Of a stretch of DNA of 64,000 nucleotides, positions 10,477-19,765 are shown one piece after another (within the stretch, counting starts at the first letter, position 1; each line of letters starts with the position of its first letter). The position numbers were made by a program, and so were the translations under genes. The DNA comes from Dactylorhiza incarnata (taxonomy: Eukaryota; Streptophyta; Magnoliopsida; Asparagales; Orchidaceae), in NCBI GenBank assembly GCA_033032865.1, contig JAWHQI010000121.1, forward strand, positions 4,588,001-4,652,000, read 5' to 3'. Below the pieces are notes generated by a model. It ran no database searches. It was not told the DNA's origin and saw nothing but the letters and a program-made list of their open reading frames with translations.

Positions 10477-11560
10477 TGTTGGATCGGTAGGCGCCCTTAG
10501 AGGGGGGGTGAATAAGGGTTTTAAAGATTTTAAAACTATTTTGATTATTTTAGAAAAAGCTTTGAATAAGATAATAAAGAGGATCAAGACAATCAAGTAA
10601 AGTAAAAATAGAGACAAGATTTTATTAACTTGAGAGTCATGATTACAAAACTTGATCTCTTATGAAAGCTAGAAATCAAAGCTAAATAGAAAAGAAACCT
10701 TTTGGTTTTCTATCCCGACTCGCTTCCCCACGAACCGGTGGCCCTAGCCTTATCCTCCCCGGATTCGGCCTCAAGCCGCTCTAGCCAATCCCTCCCCGGA
10801 TGTGGCCTCGAGCCCCCCTAGACCTAGCCTAGATCTAGTCGCCAACACGAGGCGAATTTCCCCCTAAGTCCTACCCAGACCTAGTCGCCAACACGAGGCG
10901 ATTTCACTATCGTTTAAAAGATGAAAAAGAAATGAAATAAATTAACAACTCCCTTAGGATGAACTTCTGAATGAGGAGGAGAAGATCCGCTGGAGAATCA
11001 GCGTTTGTCGAAGCGGACTTCGCTCGGGTTCGGCGTGATGGAATCCTCCTTCAGAAATCGGCAGAGCTTCGCTAGGGCTTCAAAATTCGGCCAAGATGGG
11101 CCTCTGGAACTCGAGCAATTTCTCTCTCTGGGGTGTATGCAATAGGTGTCACAAAACACGAGGAGAGGGGGTCCTTATATAGCCCAAGTGCTACCGTCGG
11201 CGCTAGCGCTACCGCCGGCGCTAGCCCGGATTAAGAAACAATTTACGCGGCAGAATATCCAATCCGCGGCAATTCCTTATGTGCGCTCCGCTACCGCCGG
11301 CGCTATAACCTACCGCCCGGCGTTAGCGCCTTCTATAAACGCCGTCGGAATATCGCAATTCAACGCTAGCGCCCGGCGCTATCATTACCGCCGGCGCTAG
11401 TGGTCATGATGGAATTTTTGCCTCAAATTCGGGGGCAGTCTTCATGTATCCTCCTTGAGTCATGTGGACCTAGATAACCTGCACACTTGAACACACAAGA
11501 TCAAATACATAGGATTTGTTATTCTCAAACCTAGGAGATGCGGAAGACCATGTTCCAACA
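10477..11560 (-). repeat. 3' LTR of Copia A
   Basis: Minus-strand ends TGTTGGAACATGG and GATCCAACA. 1084 bp against 1097 bp for the partner at 18664-19760, differing by scattered substitutions and a small insertion near 19465-19480. Toward the 3' end (plus 10491-10520) is the 'ttattcaccccccctctaagg' block also seen, in variant form, in the B LTRs. Confidence 0.95.
11171..11402 (-). promoter_or_regulatory. LTR promoter of Copia A: TATA box plus GC-rich motif array (3' LTR)
   Basis: On the minus strand a TATA box (CTATATAAGGAC, plus 11173-11184) is preceded by about eight degenerate copies of a CTAGCGCCGGCGGTAG-like motif in both orientations (plus 11187-11402). Variants include gctaccgccggcgctag, taccgcccggcgttagcg and cgctagcgcccggcgctat. 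The placement directly upstream of TATA suggests a regulatory array; the function is inferred. The array is CpG-dense, unlike the AT-rich surroundings. Confidence 0.6.
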
Positions 11561-11825
11561 AACTCCCCCTTTTGATAATAACAAATCCATTGATGATAAA
11601 TCAGAGCATTAATAGATAAGCATGGTGAAATCCTATTTGTGTGTGTGTGAGAGTGATGACTTAGGATAAATATAGATGATTATCATTTTTAGAGTTGCTC
11701 CCCCTAAATACGTGCTCCCCCTATGTGAATGCTCCCCTAATATGTAAACTATCAATTTAATTATTCATGTGAATTTTAGTTTGATAGCGGAGTTTATTTA
11801 TCATGTTAGTTCTCCCCCTTTTGTT
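11561..11825 (-). promoter_or_regulatory. Polypurine tract of Copia A and upstream PPT-like repeats
   Basis: The minus-strand run AAAAGGGGGAGTT abuts the 3' LTR at 11560. Further copies of plus-strand 'ctccccc(t)' occur at about 11698, 11713, 11730 and 11811, the last in a nearly identical 'ctcccccttttg' context. The terminal copy is the functional tract by position. Repeated upstream copies have been described for Sireviruses; I cite that from memory, not from a search. Confidence 0.7.
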
Positions 11826-12429
11826 ATTAGCAAAAGTGGGTTAGGAGGCGCCACATAAGCGATAATAAGATAGCAGCATGATCGAGCTATGGAGTTTAAA
11901 AGGTGAATGATAGGGAGTTTGTAGCTTAATTTCAAGTTTAATTTATCCCCTTTATAGAAATATCAGAGTTTGAGTATAAATAATTCTGTTAATAGTAACT
12001 AATATACGGTTTACCATGCAAGTAAAATATTTGATGAAAAAATAAAGGATTGGTAAAAAAAAACTTTTTAAGTAAGCATGCAAGGTAAAGCCATAATATG
12101 AGAGTGATGCGGAAGACTTGTAGAAATACAAAAACATCATATTATAAGCAAGATGATCCATAAAAAGAGATATGAGTTATATTGCAAAAAGGATGTTGTT
12201 GTAAATCATTTTCAATTTATAATAAGAGTAACCAAGCATGAAATAATGTTATTCAAAAAGAAAGTACTACAATGTTATTCCAATTCATAATTTCAAAACA
12301 TACCAAACATTATAGGAAACATGCTAGGTTATCTAGTGCATTTTATAACTAAAAATTGTATAGAATTAGCATTAGGGTCCAATACTTATGAGAAGAAGTG
12401 TTATGGAAGATAATGATGTGCACATAAGT
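11826..12429 (-). other. AT-rich noncoding tail of Copia A
   Basis: No convincing ORF or repeat. It is part of the 2.1-kb tail between the end of pol and the polypurine tract; the frame at 11952-12161 is low-complexity. Confidence 0.6.
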
Positions 12430-12932
12430 GTATTTTTGAGTAGAGTATACAAGTGTTTTAATCAAAAATACAAGTACTATGTAAAGTAAAAAGCACAATA
12501 AAACACAAATATTTTTTACTTCCACACACTTTAATGCACAATAAAAATGTACAACTACCAAGGTGCTTTGCACACACAATGCTCATTAAGACTTATCAGG
12601 GTGCAAAGTAGTGCTTGGGGGATCACATATTTTATTTTTAATGTTTTGAGATTTGTGATCCGGTGTACTTAAGAGTAAGTGGTTTTTCTTATTTTGAAAA
12701 ATATGGTTTGCACAAGACACTTTATTATTCTTTCCAAGGTGCTCAACCTCACAATGCTCATTAAGACTTATCAGGAGGTTCAAGTAGTGCTTGGTGGAGT
12801 TATCTTTGTTATTTATTTTATGATTTTGTTTTGTACAAAGTTCTCCGAATACACTTGTTTTGCAAACCAAGAGAATTTATGAAAAAACATAACCACTCTT
12901 CTTAACTTTTTCATAGTGCAAAAGAAGGGAGT
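12430..12932 (-). repeat. Array of inverted repeats (RNA hairpins) in the Copia A tail
   Basis: Successive inverted repeats with loops of about 18-27 nt. 12430-12471: 10-bp perfect arms GTATTTTTGA/TCAAAAATAC. 12484-12521: 9-bp AAGTAAAAA/TTTTTACTT. 12558-12618: CCAAG + CTTTGCAC with GTGCAAAG + CTTGG. 12620-12661: 8-bp GGATCACA/TGTGATCC. 12734-12794: CCAAG + AACCTC with GAGGTT + CTTGG. 12796-12846: GGAG + CTTTGT with ACAAAG + CTCC. 12892-12932: CACTC..TTCTT with AAGAA..GAGTG. The third/fourth and fifth/sixth pairs are copies 176 bp apart with different but still self-complementary stems. Sireviruses are known to carry palindromic repeats in this region. Confidence 0.75.
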
Positions 12933-13656
12933 GTAGGTAAGATACTTGTGCAATTTTAATTCATTGTACAATTACAAAACATACACAAGCATTTTTAAGT
13001 TAAACCATATGTAGACAATGCCAAAAAGTGAGTGAATTCATATCATTATCTAACATAAACCATTTACTCATACTTAGAGGCATGCTAAGCTTGATTCTAC
13101 ACAACCTTTACAATATAATTGATGCACATAGTAATAGATAAATCAAAGCATGGTAAAGACAATGTTCAAAGTAATTTTGAAAAATAAATTGCAACATTAT
13201 AGAAATTCGAAATAATAGCTTAAATCATGCTTTATTTTCACAAACAGTTCATACAGTTTTTTTTTTGTTTAGTTTTATAGTTTATACTTTTGTTTTGATT
13301 TTTGAAAAGAAATAAACTTTAAACAAAACATATTTTTGGTAAGTTAGATTTTCTATTTTTGTATTTAATTTTTCAAAAATAAAAGAAAAACAGATGTGCA
13401 AAACTAAATAGTACAAATAGATTAGCATATTTTTAAGATTTTTTAGAAAATTTAAAATCACAGAAATTTGAAACTCGACGCTAGCGCCGGCGCTAGCGCT
13501 AGCGCGGGAAACAGTAAGTGATTTTGTAGGGTTTTGAAAATGTTGATGTTTGATCTTGATTAGGTGTCCCATTAGTAGTTTCATGCTGAATTTGCAGAAT
13601 TTTTGAAAATGTTTTTGATGGTTAAAAATGAAGAAAATTGCATTTGTAAACATGTT
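12933..13656 (-). other. AT-rich noncoding tail of Copia A next to pol
   Basis: Apart from the palindrome at 13479-13498 I see no motif. The 123-residue frame at 13282-13653 is A/T-driven, matches nothing I recognise, and crosses the GC motif, so I do not call it a gene. Confidence 0.55.
13479..13498. repeat. 20-bp perfect palindrome, family-A GC motif
   Basis: Reads cgctagcgccggcgctagcg, identical on both strands, followed by a further gctagcgcggg. It is the same motif as in the LTR promoter array but lies in the AT-rich tail just after pol. Confidence 0.85.
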
Positions 13657-16600
13657 TTAACAAGAAAGATCTAGAACACCTAATTCAAGTCGTAATAAAC
13701 GAAAACGTGCATCGGGAAGAGGTTTAGTAAATATGTCAGCGAGTTGTGAGTCCGTCCCAATGAAGCTTACTTTTACATTCTCTTTCTTAATGTGATCCCT
13801 AATGAAATGATGACGAACATCTATGTGTTTGGATCTAGCATGATGTACTGGATTATATGTGAGGTCTATTGCACTTTTGTTGTCACATTTAAGATCTATG
13901 TGTTTGAGGTGAAATCCAAAGTCCTTTAATGTTTGACTCATCCATAATGCTTGTGCACAACAACTACCAAGTGCGATATATTCGGCCTACGTGGTGGAGA
14001 GTGCAACAGAAGATTGTTTTCTACTAGACCAAGCAACTAAAGAGGGTCCTAAAAAATGACAAGTACCGCTAGTGCTTTTTCTATCTAGTGAACACCCTGC
14101 GTAGTCTGAATCTGAATAGCCATGGAGTGTGAAAGAATCATTATGTGGGTACTATAATCCTAATTTAGATGACCCTATTAGATAACGAAAGATACGTTTT
14201 ACCGCTTTTAAATGAGATTCTTTTGGATCGGCTTGAAAGCGAGCACATAAACAAACGGCAAACATTATATCTGGTCTAGATGCGCTTAAATAAAGAAGAG
14301 AGCCTATCATTCCTCTATATAGTGTTTGATCAATAGAAATACCAAATTCATCTTTTCCTAATTTTAAAGAAGCACTCATAGGAGTCGAAGCTTGTTTAAG
14401 GTTTTCAAAGCCAAAACGTTTAAGCATATCGTGAACATATTTTGATTGGCAAATAAAAATACCATCATTTCGTTGTGAGATTTGAAAGCCAAGAAAAAAT
14501 GATAGTTCTCCTACAAGACTCATTTCAAATTCATTTTTCATTATTTCGACTACTTCATTACACAACTCTTCATTAGTGGCTCCAAAAATTATGTCATCAA
14601 CATATATTTGTAAAATGATTAATTCATTATTTTTATGCTTAATGAAGAGTGTGTTGTCTGCACTTCCCATAACATAACCGTGCTCTAACAAAAATGATGT
14701 AAGACGATCATACCATGCACGGGGCGCTTGTTTTAAACCATAAAGCGCTTTTTCTAATTTGTAAACATGATTTGGATATTTTTCATTTATGAAACCGGGG
14801 GGTTGCTCTACATAGACTTCTTCCTTAATATACCCATTTAAAAAAGCACTTTTAACATCCATTTGAAATAATTTTATTCGTTTAAAACTCGCAAAGGCCA
14901 AAAATATTCGTATAGATTCTAAGCGAGCAACGGGTGCAAAAGTTTCTTCAAAATCTACCCCCTCGATTTGTGAATAACCTTGAGCAACTAAGCGTGCTTT
15001 GTTTCTTACAATCCTAGATTCACCATCTAATTTATTTTTAAAGATCCATTTTACTCCTATAATTGGATGATTAGATGGTCTTTCAACTAGATTCCAAACT
15101 TTATTTCTTTCAAATTGTCCTAACTCTTCATTCATAGCCAGAAACCAAAATTCGTCATTTAAAGCGGTGGAAACATTTTTAGGTTCGATTTCAGAAATAA
15201 AGCAAATATTAGAAAACGTTTCATGAAGAGAGGAACGAGTTCTCACCCCGGTGGAAGGTTCCCCAATGATGAGTTCTTTTGGATGATTTTTGGAGAAGTT
15301 TAACACGCTTGGAGGTACGAGTGTATCTTTATTAGACTTTTCTTCTTCTTCTTTGGACGGCTCTTCTTCGTCGTGCTCCAAGGATGGCAAAGGTTCATCA
15401 TCGGTACCTATAGAGAGCTTCTCTGCACATTGAACAAACTCATCAAATCTAACATTAATTGATTCTTCAACCTTACTTGATTTTTTATTAAATATTCTAT
15501 ATGCTTTACTAGTTGAAGAATAACTAAGAAATATTCCTTCATCGCATTTTTCGTCAAATTTTCCTAAAGAGTCTTTTGTGTTAAGAATGAAACATTTACA
15601 TCCGAATACTTTAAAATACGATACGTTAGGTTTCTTTTGAAAATAGAGTTCATATGGTGTGAGATTTAAGGATGGGCGAAGCATAACTCTATTCATTACA
15701 TAACAAGCAGTGCTCACGGCTTCTGCCCAAAAATACTTGGGTAATTTATATTCAGATAACATGGTGAGTGCAAGTTCTTGAATTGTCCTATTTTTTCGTT
15801 CCACAACACCGTTTTGTTGAGGTGTGCGTGGAGCGGAGAACTCATGTTTAATACCTAACATATCACAAAAACATTTAAAATTTTCATTTTCAAATTCACC
15901 TCCATGATCTGAGCGAATGCATTTTATTTTTAAATCTAATTCATTTTGAATGCGAGTACATAATTTTGAAAATTCGCAAATCGCATCAGATTTGGAGGAG
16001 AGAAATAAAGTCCAACAGTATCTAGAATAGTCATCTATAAGAACATAAGTGTATAATCTACCACCAAGACTTGCAGTGTTAACGGGACCAAAGAGATCCA
16101 TATGAATTAATTGTAATGGTTTTGATGTAGAAATTTCGTTTTTGCTTTTAAAAGATGACTTTGTAAATTTGCCTTTTTGGCATGGAGAGCATAATGAAGA
16201 TAAATTTCCATTTAGTTTAGGCAATCCTCTAATCAATTCTCTTTTTGCTAGTTTTAAGATGAGCTTTGAACTAGCGTGGCCTAAGCGTCTGTGCCATAAT
16301 TCCAATTCATCATTTTTGGTTATAAAACATTTTATAGAAGATTTAGAAAGATCATGAAATGAAACTATGTAAACATTATGAATTCTAGGTGCAGTTAATA
16401 ACACATCTTTTGTTTTAGGATTAACTATTTTGCAAAGGTTAGTAGATGATTCAAATAGTACGTCTAAACCTTTGTCACACAGTTGGCTTATAGATATTAG
16501 GTTATGTTTTAATCCTTTCACATAGAGTACATTTGATATAAGAAAAGATGTGTTACCCACTGTACCAATACCCATGATCCTTCCTTTACCGTTATCTCCA

Positions 16601-16726
16601 AACGTCACGATCCCTCCTTTTCTTTATTTCTAGGCTAAGGAATTTTGCTTTATTGCCCGTCATGTGCTTGGAGCAACCTGAGTCCAAGTACCACACGTCT
16701 TCTGTTTCCTTAGCCTTCCTGCATAT
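13657..16726 (-). pseudogene. pol of Copia A (protease, integrase, reverse transcriptase, RNase H), broken
   Basis: Protease motif WYLDSGCSKHMTG is encoded near 16690-16650 and is followed by a one-base insertion that shifts frame near 16620. The main frame (16608-14152, 818 residues) then has the integrase zinc site (H106, H111, C140, C143), catalytic triad D171, D234, E270, and reverse transcriptase motifs [12 protein letters not shown] (D584) and YVDD (669-672). A TAG at 14152-14154 replaces the Trp of the usual LGLWYP, and a second TAG at 13987-13989 lies in STT-AEY. Beyond both, the same frame continues to 13657 with RNase H (CDNKSAIDL, HIDVRHHFIRD, DIFTKPL). Order PR-IN-RT-RH is diagnostic of Ty1/Copia. 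Without these lesions the family enzyme would integrate and copy the element. Confidence 0.93.
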
Positions 16727-17473
16727 CTAGAAAGAAGATGAGAGTAAAGACCCAGATACCCAAGAGGTACCACCCATAGAGTAAGTGGTTTTCTTAGGTA
16801 CCCAGATTTGTTTTAAAGTTCGTTGTTTTATATTCCTGCAAGAGCCAGACGTGTGTCCAAACTTTAGACAATTTGCACACGAAATGAAGGGGGTTGAGAC
16901 CCTTTTCGGAGTTTCTATGTTGCTCTTGCTGGATGAAGTTTGAGTGTTAGAAAAACTAGAAGATTTTTTAACATAAGAGCTACCGCCGGCGTTAGTAGCT
17001 AGCGTCGGGCGGTAGTGATCACTTTTATATCCGAGTCCGAATTTTTTAGACCCAAAGCATTGATTACCCAGAAGCATATCCAAGGATTTTTGGCCAATCC
17101 CGAATTTGTTTATGGCTAAATTTAGGTTATGATTTTGTTCTTTAAGAGATGTGTTTTCTTTCACAATCATAACACATTTATTTTCAAATCCCTTTTTGTT
17201 CTTTTCAATTTGTAATATCGAAGTTTTCAATTTTCTCTCTAAGTCCCCTTTTTCTTTTGCAATGACTTTGTTTTGTGAAAGGGCATTAGAGAGGGAAACT
17301 TCAAGTTCTTTTATTTTAAATAAAGAGTACTCACATTCTTGACATGAAACTTTTCTTTTTTCGAGAGAGATTAATTTTTTTGTGAGCTTACGATTTTCTT
17401 TTATAATGGATTCATTTTCATGATTTAATAAAACAAATTTATCATAAAGTTCTTCAAAAGTAGGAGGAGATAC
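16727..17473 (-). other. Candidate intron (747 bp) in the 3' third of Copia A gag
   Basis: The minus-strand segment starts GTATCTCC after CACTGAG and ends with a pyrimidine-rich stretch and TTTCTAG before ATATGCAGG. It is exactly 249 codons long. The second family-A element (A') has CACTGAG joined directly to ATTTGCAGG at 61609/61610. The AG of the 3' site is the last two bases of the gag stop codon TAG. Removing it fuses gag residue E380 in frame to the protease leader. It contains a GC motif pair (16979-17020). Splicing is inferred from the comparison, not observed. Confidence 0.6.
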
Positions 17474-18613
17474 CTCAGTGTCGCTAAGAACACTGGTGTC
17501 GTCATCGTCGCTTTTGGCCATCAAGCACAGGTTTGCTTCCTCCTCGCTACTTGACTCAGATTCGTTTGACTCTTCAGAGGAAGAGTCATCCCAGGTTGCG
17601 GCCTTCAGGACTTTCTTCTTTTCTTTTGCTTTCCTTTGATCTTTTCGCTCCTTTTGGTATTTTGGGCACTGGCTCCGAATGTGCACGGTTTTTCTGCAGT
17701 GATAGCATTCTGGAGGCGGCCTTTCTTCTTCATCATCGCTTGCTTTTTCTTTCCTCGATGAAGAGGAAGATCCCTTTCGTCGAGTGTCCTTCTGGAAGAA
17801 TTTTCTGAATGTGTTCCTTCTTTCCGGGTTCCTGATGAATTTTTTGAAGTTCTTTACCAGGAGTCCTTCTTCATCATCATCGTCCTCTTTGATGCAATCC
17901 TTCTTTGATGTCAGCTCCAACGCCTTTTTCTTCGGCTCCATGTTGTATTCGTCATGTTGAATTTGTAGTTCAACCTCATGGGTTTTGAGATTCCCAATGA
18001 GGTTCTCGATCTGGAGCGTTCTTAAGTTGTGCGACTCCGAGATGGCCGTCACCTTCGGGTAGAACTTTGGAGGTAGGGAGCGAAGGATTTTTCTCACCAG
18101 GTCCCCATCGGAGTAGGTCTTTCCAAGCCCCTTGGATGCGTTGACAATCTTTGTGAAGCGAGTGTACATGGAGTTTATGTCCTCGTCGGTGTCCATCCTG
18201 AATTTCTCGTATTCAGATTCTAGTTGAAACAGCTTGGCATCTTTCACCTGCGATGTACCTTCGTGGGTTACTTCTAATTCATTCCAAATATCATAGGCAG
18301 TAGTGCAAGCAGAAATTCTATTGAATTCAGTTCTATTTAAGGCACAATATAAGGCGTTCATTGCTTTTGCGTTATTTTTACACCTTAGTTTGTCGTTATC
18401 GTCCCATTTATCTTTAGGTTTTAATAATGTTGCCTCTCCCGCTACAATTGTAGGAGGAGAGTATCGAACTTCTACCATATTCCAGACTTCTACATCCATT
18501 GTCATAAGAAAACACATCATTCTATTTTTCCAGTAGTTAAAATCAGACCCAGTAAAGAGAGGTGGTCGACTAATCCCTTGACCCTCCAAGAAAGCGAGAT
18601 CATGATACGCCAT
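16727..18613 (-). CDS. gag of Copia A (628 aa)
   Basis: Intact frame from ATG (18613), 35 bases after the primer site, to TAG (16727). Residues about 14-220 are a Copia gag/UBN2-like capsid region (RPPLFTGSDFNYWKNRM, VTHEGTSQVKDAKLF, DLVRKILRSLPP). A CCHC knuckle lies at 303-316 (CYHCRKTVHIRSQC, Val where Gly is usual before His). Acidic/Ser-rich 340-380 is followed by a Lys/Glu/Leu-rich coiled coil at about 385-500. A second CCHC-like knuckle is at 579-592 (CANCLKFGHTSGSC), then the WVPK motif (604-607). Gag assembles the cytoplasmic particle and binds the RNA through its knuckle. Unusually long Gag with coiled coil is typical of Sireviruses. Residues 381-628 would be removed in the putative spliced form. 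Confidence 0.93.
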   Translation of the reverse strand: MAYHDLAFLEGQGISRPPLFTGSDFNYWKNRMMCFLMTMDVEVWNMVEVRYSPPTIVAGEATLLKPKDKWDDNDKLRCKNNAKAMNALYCALNRTEFNRISACTTAYDIWNELEVTHEGTSQVKDAKLFQLESEYEKFRMDTDEDINSMYTRFTKIVNASKGLGKTYSDGDLVRKILRSLPPKFYPKVTAISESHNLRTLQIENLIGNLKTHEVELQIQHDEYNMEPKKKALELTSKKDCIKEDDDDEEGLLVKNFKKFIRNPERRNTFRKFFQKDTRRKGSSSSSRKEKASDDEEERPPPECYHCRKTVHIRSQCPKYQKERKDQRKAKEKKKVLKAATWDDSSSEESNESESSSEEEANLCLMAKSDDDDTSVLSDTEVSPPTFEELYDKFVLLNHENESIIKENRKLTKKLISLEKRKVSCQECEYSLFKIKELEVSLSNALSQNKVIAKEKGDLERKLKTSILQIEKNKKGFENKCVMIVKENTSLKEQNHNLNLAINKFGIGQKSLDMLLGNQCFGSKKFGLGYKSDHYRPTLATNAGGSSYVKKSSSFSNTQTSSSKSNIETPKRVSTPFISCANCLKFGHTSGSCRNIKQRTLKQIWVPKKTTYSMGGTSWVSGSLLSSSF

Positions 18614-18647
18614 TGTTCCCGGTTGTTAAGCCGATTGGAACAAAAAA

Positions 18648-18661
18648 CCGCTCTGATACCA
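18648..18661 (-). other. Primer-binding site of Copia A (initiator tRNA-Met)
   Basis: The minus strand reads TGGTATCAGAGCGG two bases downstream of the 5' LTR, the complement of the 3' end of initiator tRNA-Met used by plant Copia elements. An identical site is at 60418-60431 in A'. Confidence 0.95.
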
Positions 18662-18663
18662 CT

Positions 18664-19760
18664 TGTTGGATCGGTAGGCGCCCTTAGAGGGGGGGTGAAT
18701 AAGGGTTTTAAAGATTTTAAAACTATTTTGATTATTTTAGAAAAAGCTTTGAATTAGATAATAAAGAGGATCAAGACAATCAAGTAAAGTAAAAATAGAG
18801 ACAAGATTTTATTAACTTGAGAGTCATGCTTACAAAACTTGATCTTTTATGAAAGCTAGAAATCAAAGCTAAATAGAAAAGAAACCTTTTGGTTTTCTAT
18901 CCCGGCTCGCTTCCCCACGAACCGGTGGCCCTAACCTTATCCTCCCCGGATTCGGCCTCAAGCCGCTCTAGCCAATCCCTCCCCAGATGTGGCCTCGAGC
19001 CCCCCCTAGACCTAGCCTAGATCTAGTCGCCAACACGAGGCGAATTTCCCCCTAAGTCCTACCCAGACCTAGTCGCCAACACGAGGCGATTTCACTATCG
19101 TTTACAAGATGAAAAAGAAATGAAATAAATTAACAACTCCCTTAGGATGAACTTCTGAATGAGGAGGCGAAGATCCGCTGGAGAATCAGCGTTTGTCGAA
19201 GCGGACTTCGCTCGGGTTCGGCGTGATGGAATCCTCCTTCAGAAATCGGCAGAGCTTCGCTAGGGCTTCAAAATTCGGCCAAGATGGGCCTCTGGAACTC
19301 GAGCAATTTCTCTCTCTGAGGTGTATGCAATAGGTGTCACAAAACACGAGGACAGGGGGTCCTTATATAGCCCAAGTTCTACCGCCGGCGCTAGCGCTAC
19401 CGCCGGCGCTAGCCCGGATTAAGAAACAATTTGCGCGGCAGAATCTCCAATCCGCGGCAACCCCTTGCTCTATTCCTTCTATGCGCTCCGCTACCGCCGG
19501 CGCTATCACCTACCGCCCGGCGTTAGCGCCTTCTATAAACGCCGCTGGAATAGCGCAATTCAACGCTAGCGCCCGGCGCTATCACTACCGCCGGCGCTAG
19601 TGGTCATGATGGAATTTTTGCCTCAAATTCGGGGGCAGTCTTCATGTATCCTCCTTGAGTCATGTGGACCTAGATAACCTGCACACTTGAACACACAAGA
19701 TCAAATACATAGGATTTGTTATTCTCAAACCTAGGAGATGCGGAAGACCATGTTCCAACA
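18664..19760 (-). repeat. 5' LTR of Copia A
   Basis: 1097 bp, nearly identical to 10477-11560. The TATA box is at about 19359-19372 (plus 'ccttatatag') with the GC motif array at about 19379-19602 on its upstream side. It ends within the minisatellite of element T, which resumes at 19761 with the target duplication. Confidence 0.95.
19359..19602 (-). promoter_or_regulatory. LTR promoter of Copia A: TATA box plus GC-rich motif array (5' LTR)
   Basis: Same arrangement as 11171-11402, with several one-base differences in the motifs (for example taccgccggcg here, taccgtcggcg there). This copy would drive the genomic RNA. Confidence 0.6.
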
Positions 19761-19765
19761 CAACC

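Larger units (their letters stand above)
10477..19760 (-). mobile_element. Copia element A (Sirevirus-like), near full length
   Basis: LTRs at 18664-19760 (5') and 10477-11560 (3') begin TGTTGGAACATGG and end CCGATCCAACA on the minus strand. Flanks are cgacc (10472-10476) and caacc (19761-19765), a 5-bp target duplication with one change. The internal region has a tRNA-Met primer site, a 628-residue gag, protease, integrase and reverse transcriptase/RNase H. A 2.1-kb noncoding tail with hairpins and repeated CTCCCCC motifs follows, then a polypurine tract. The long Gag, structured tail and CpG-rich LTR fit Sireviruses (family knowledge). Pol has one frameshift and two stops, so this copy is defective. 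Confidence 0.95.

Noticed and set aside
13282..13653. 123-residue ORF after Copia A pol
   Set aside because: Phe/Lys/Ile-rich reading of AT-rich sequence that passes through the GC palindrome; no counterpart is visible in the window.
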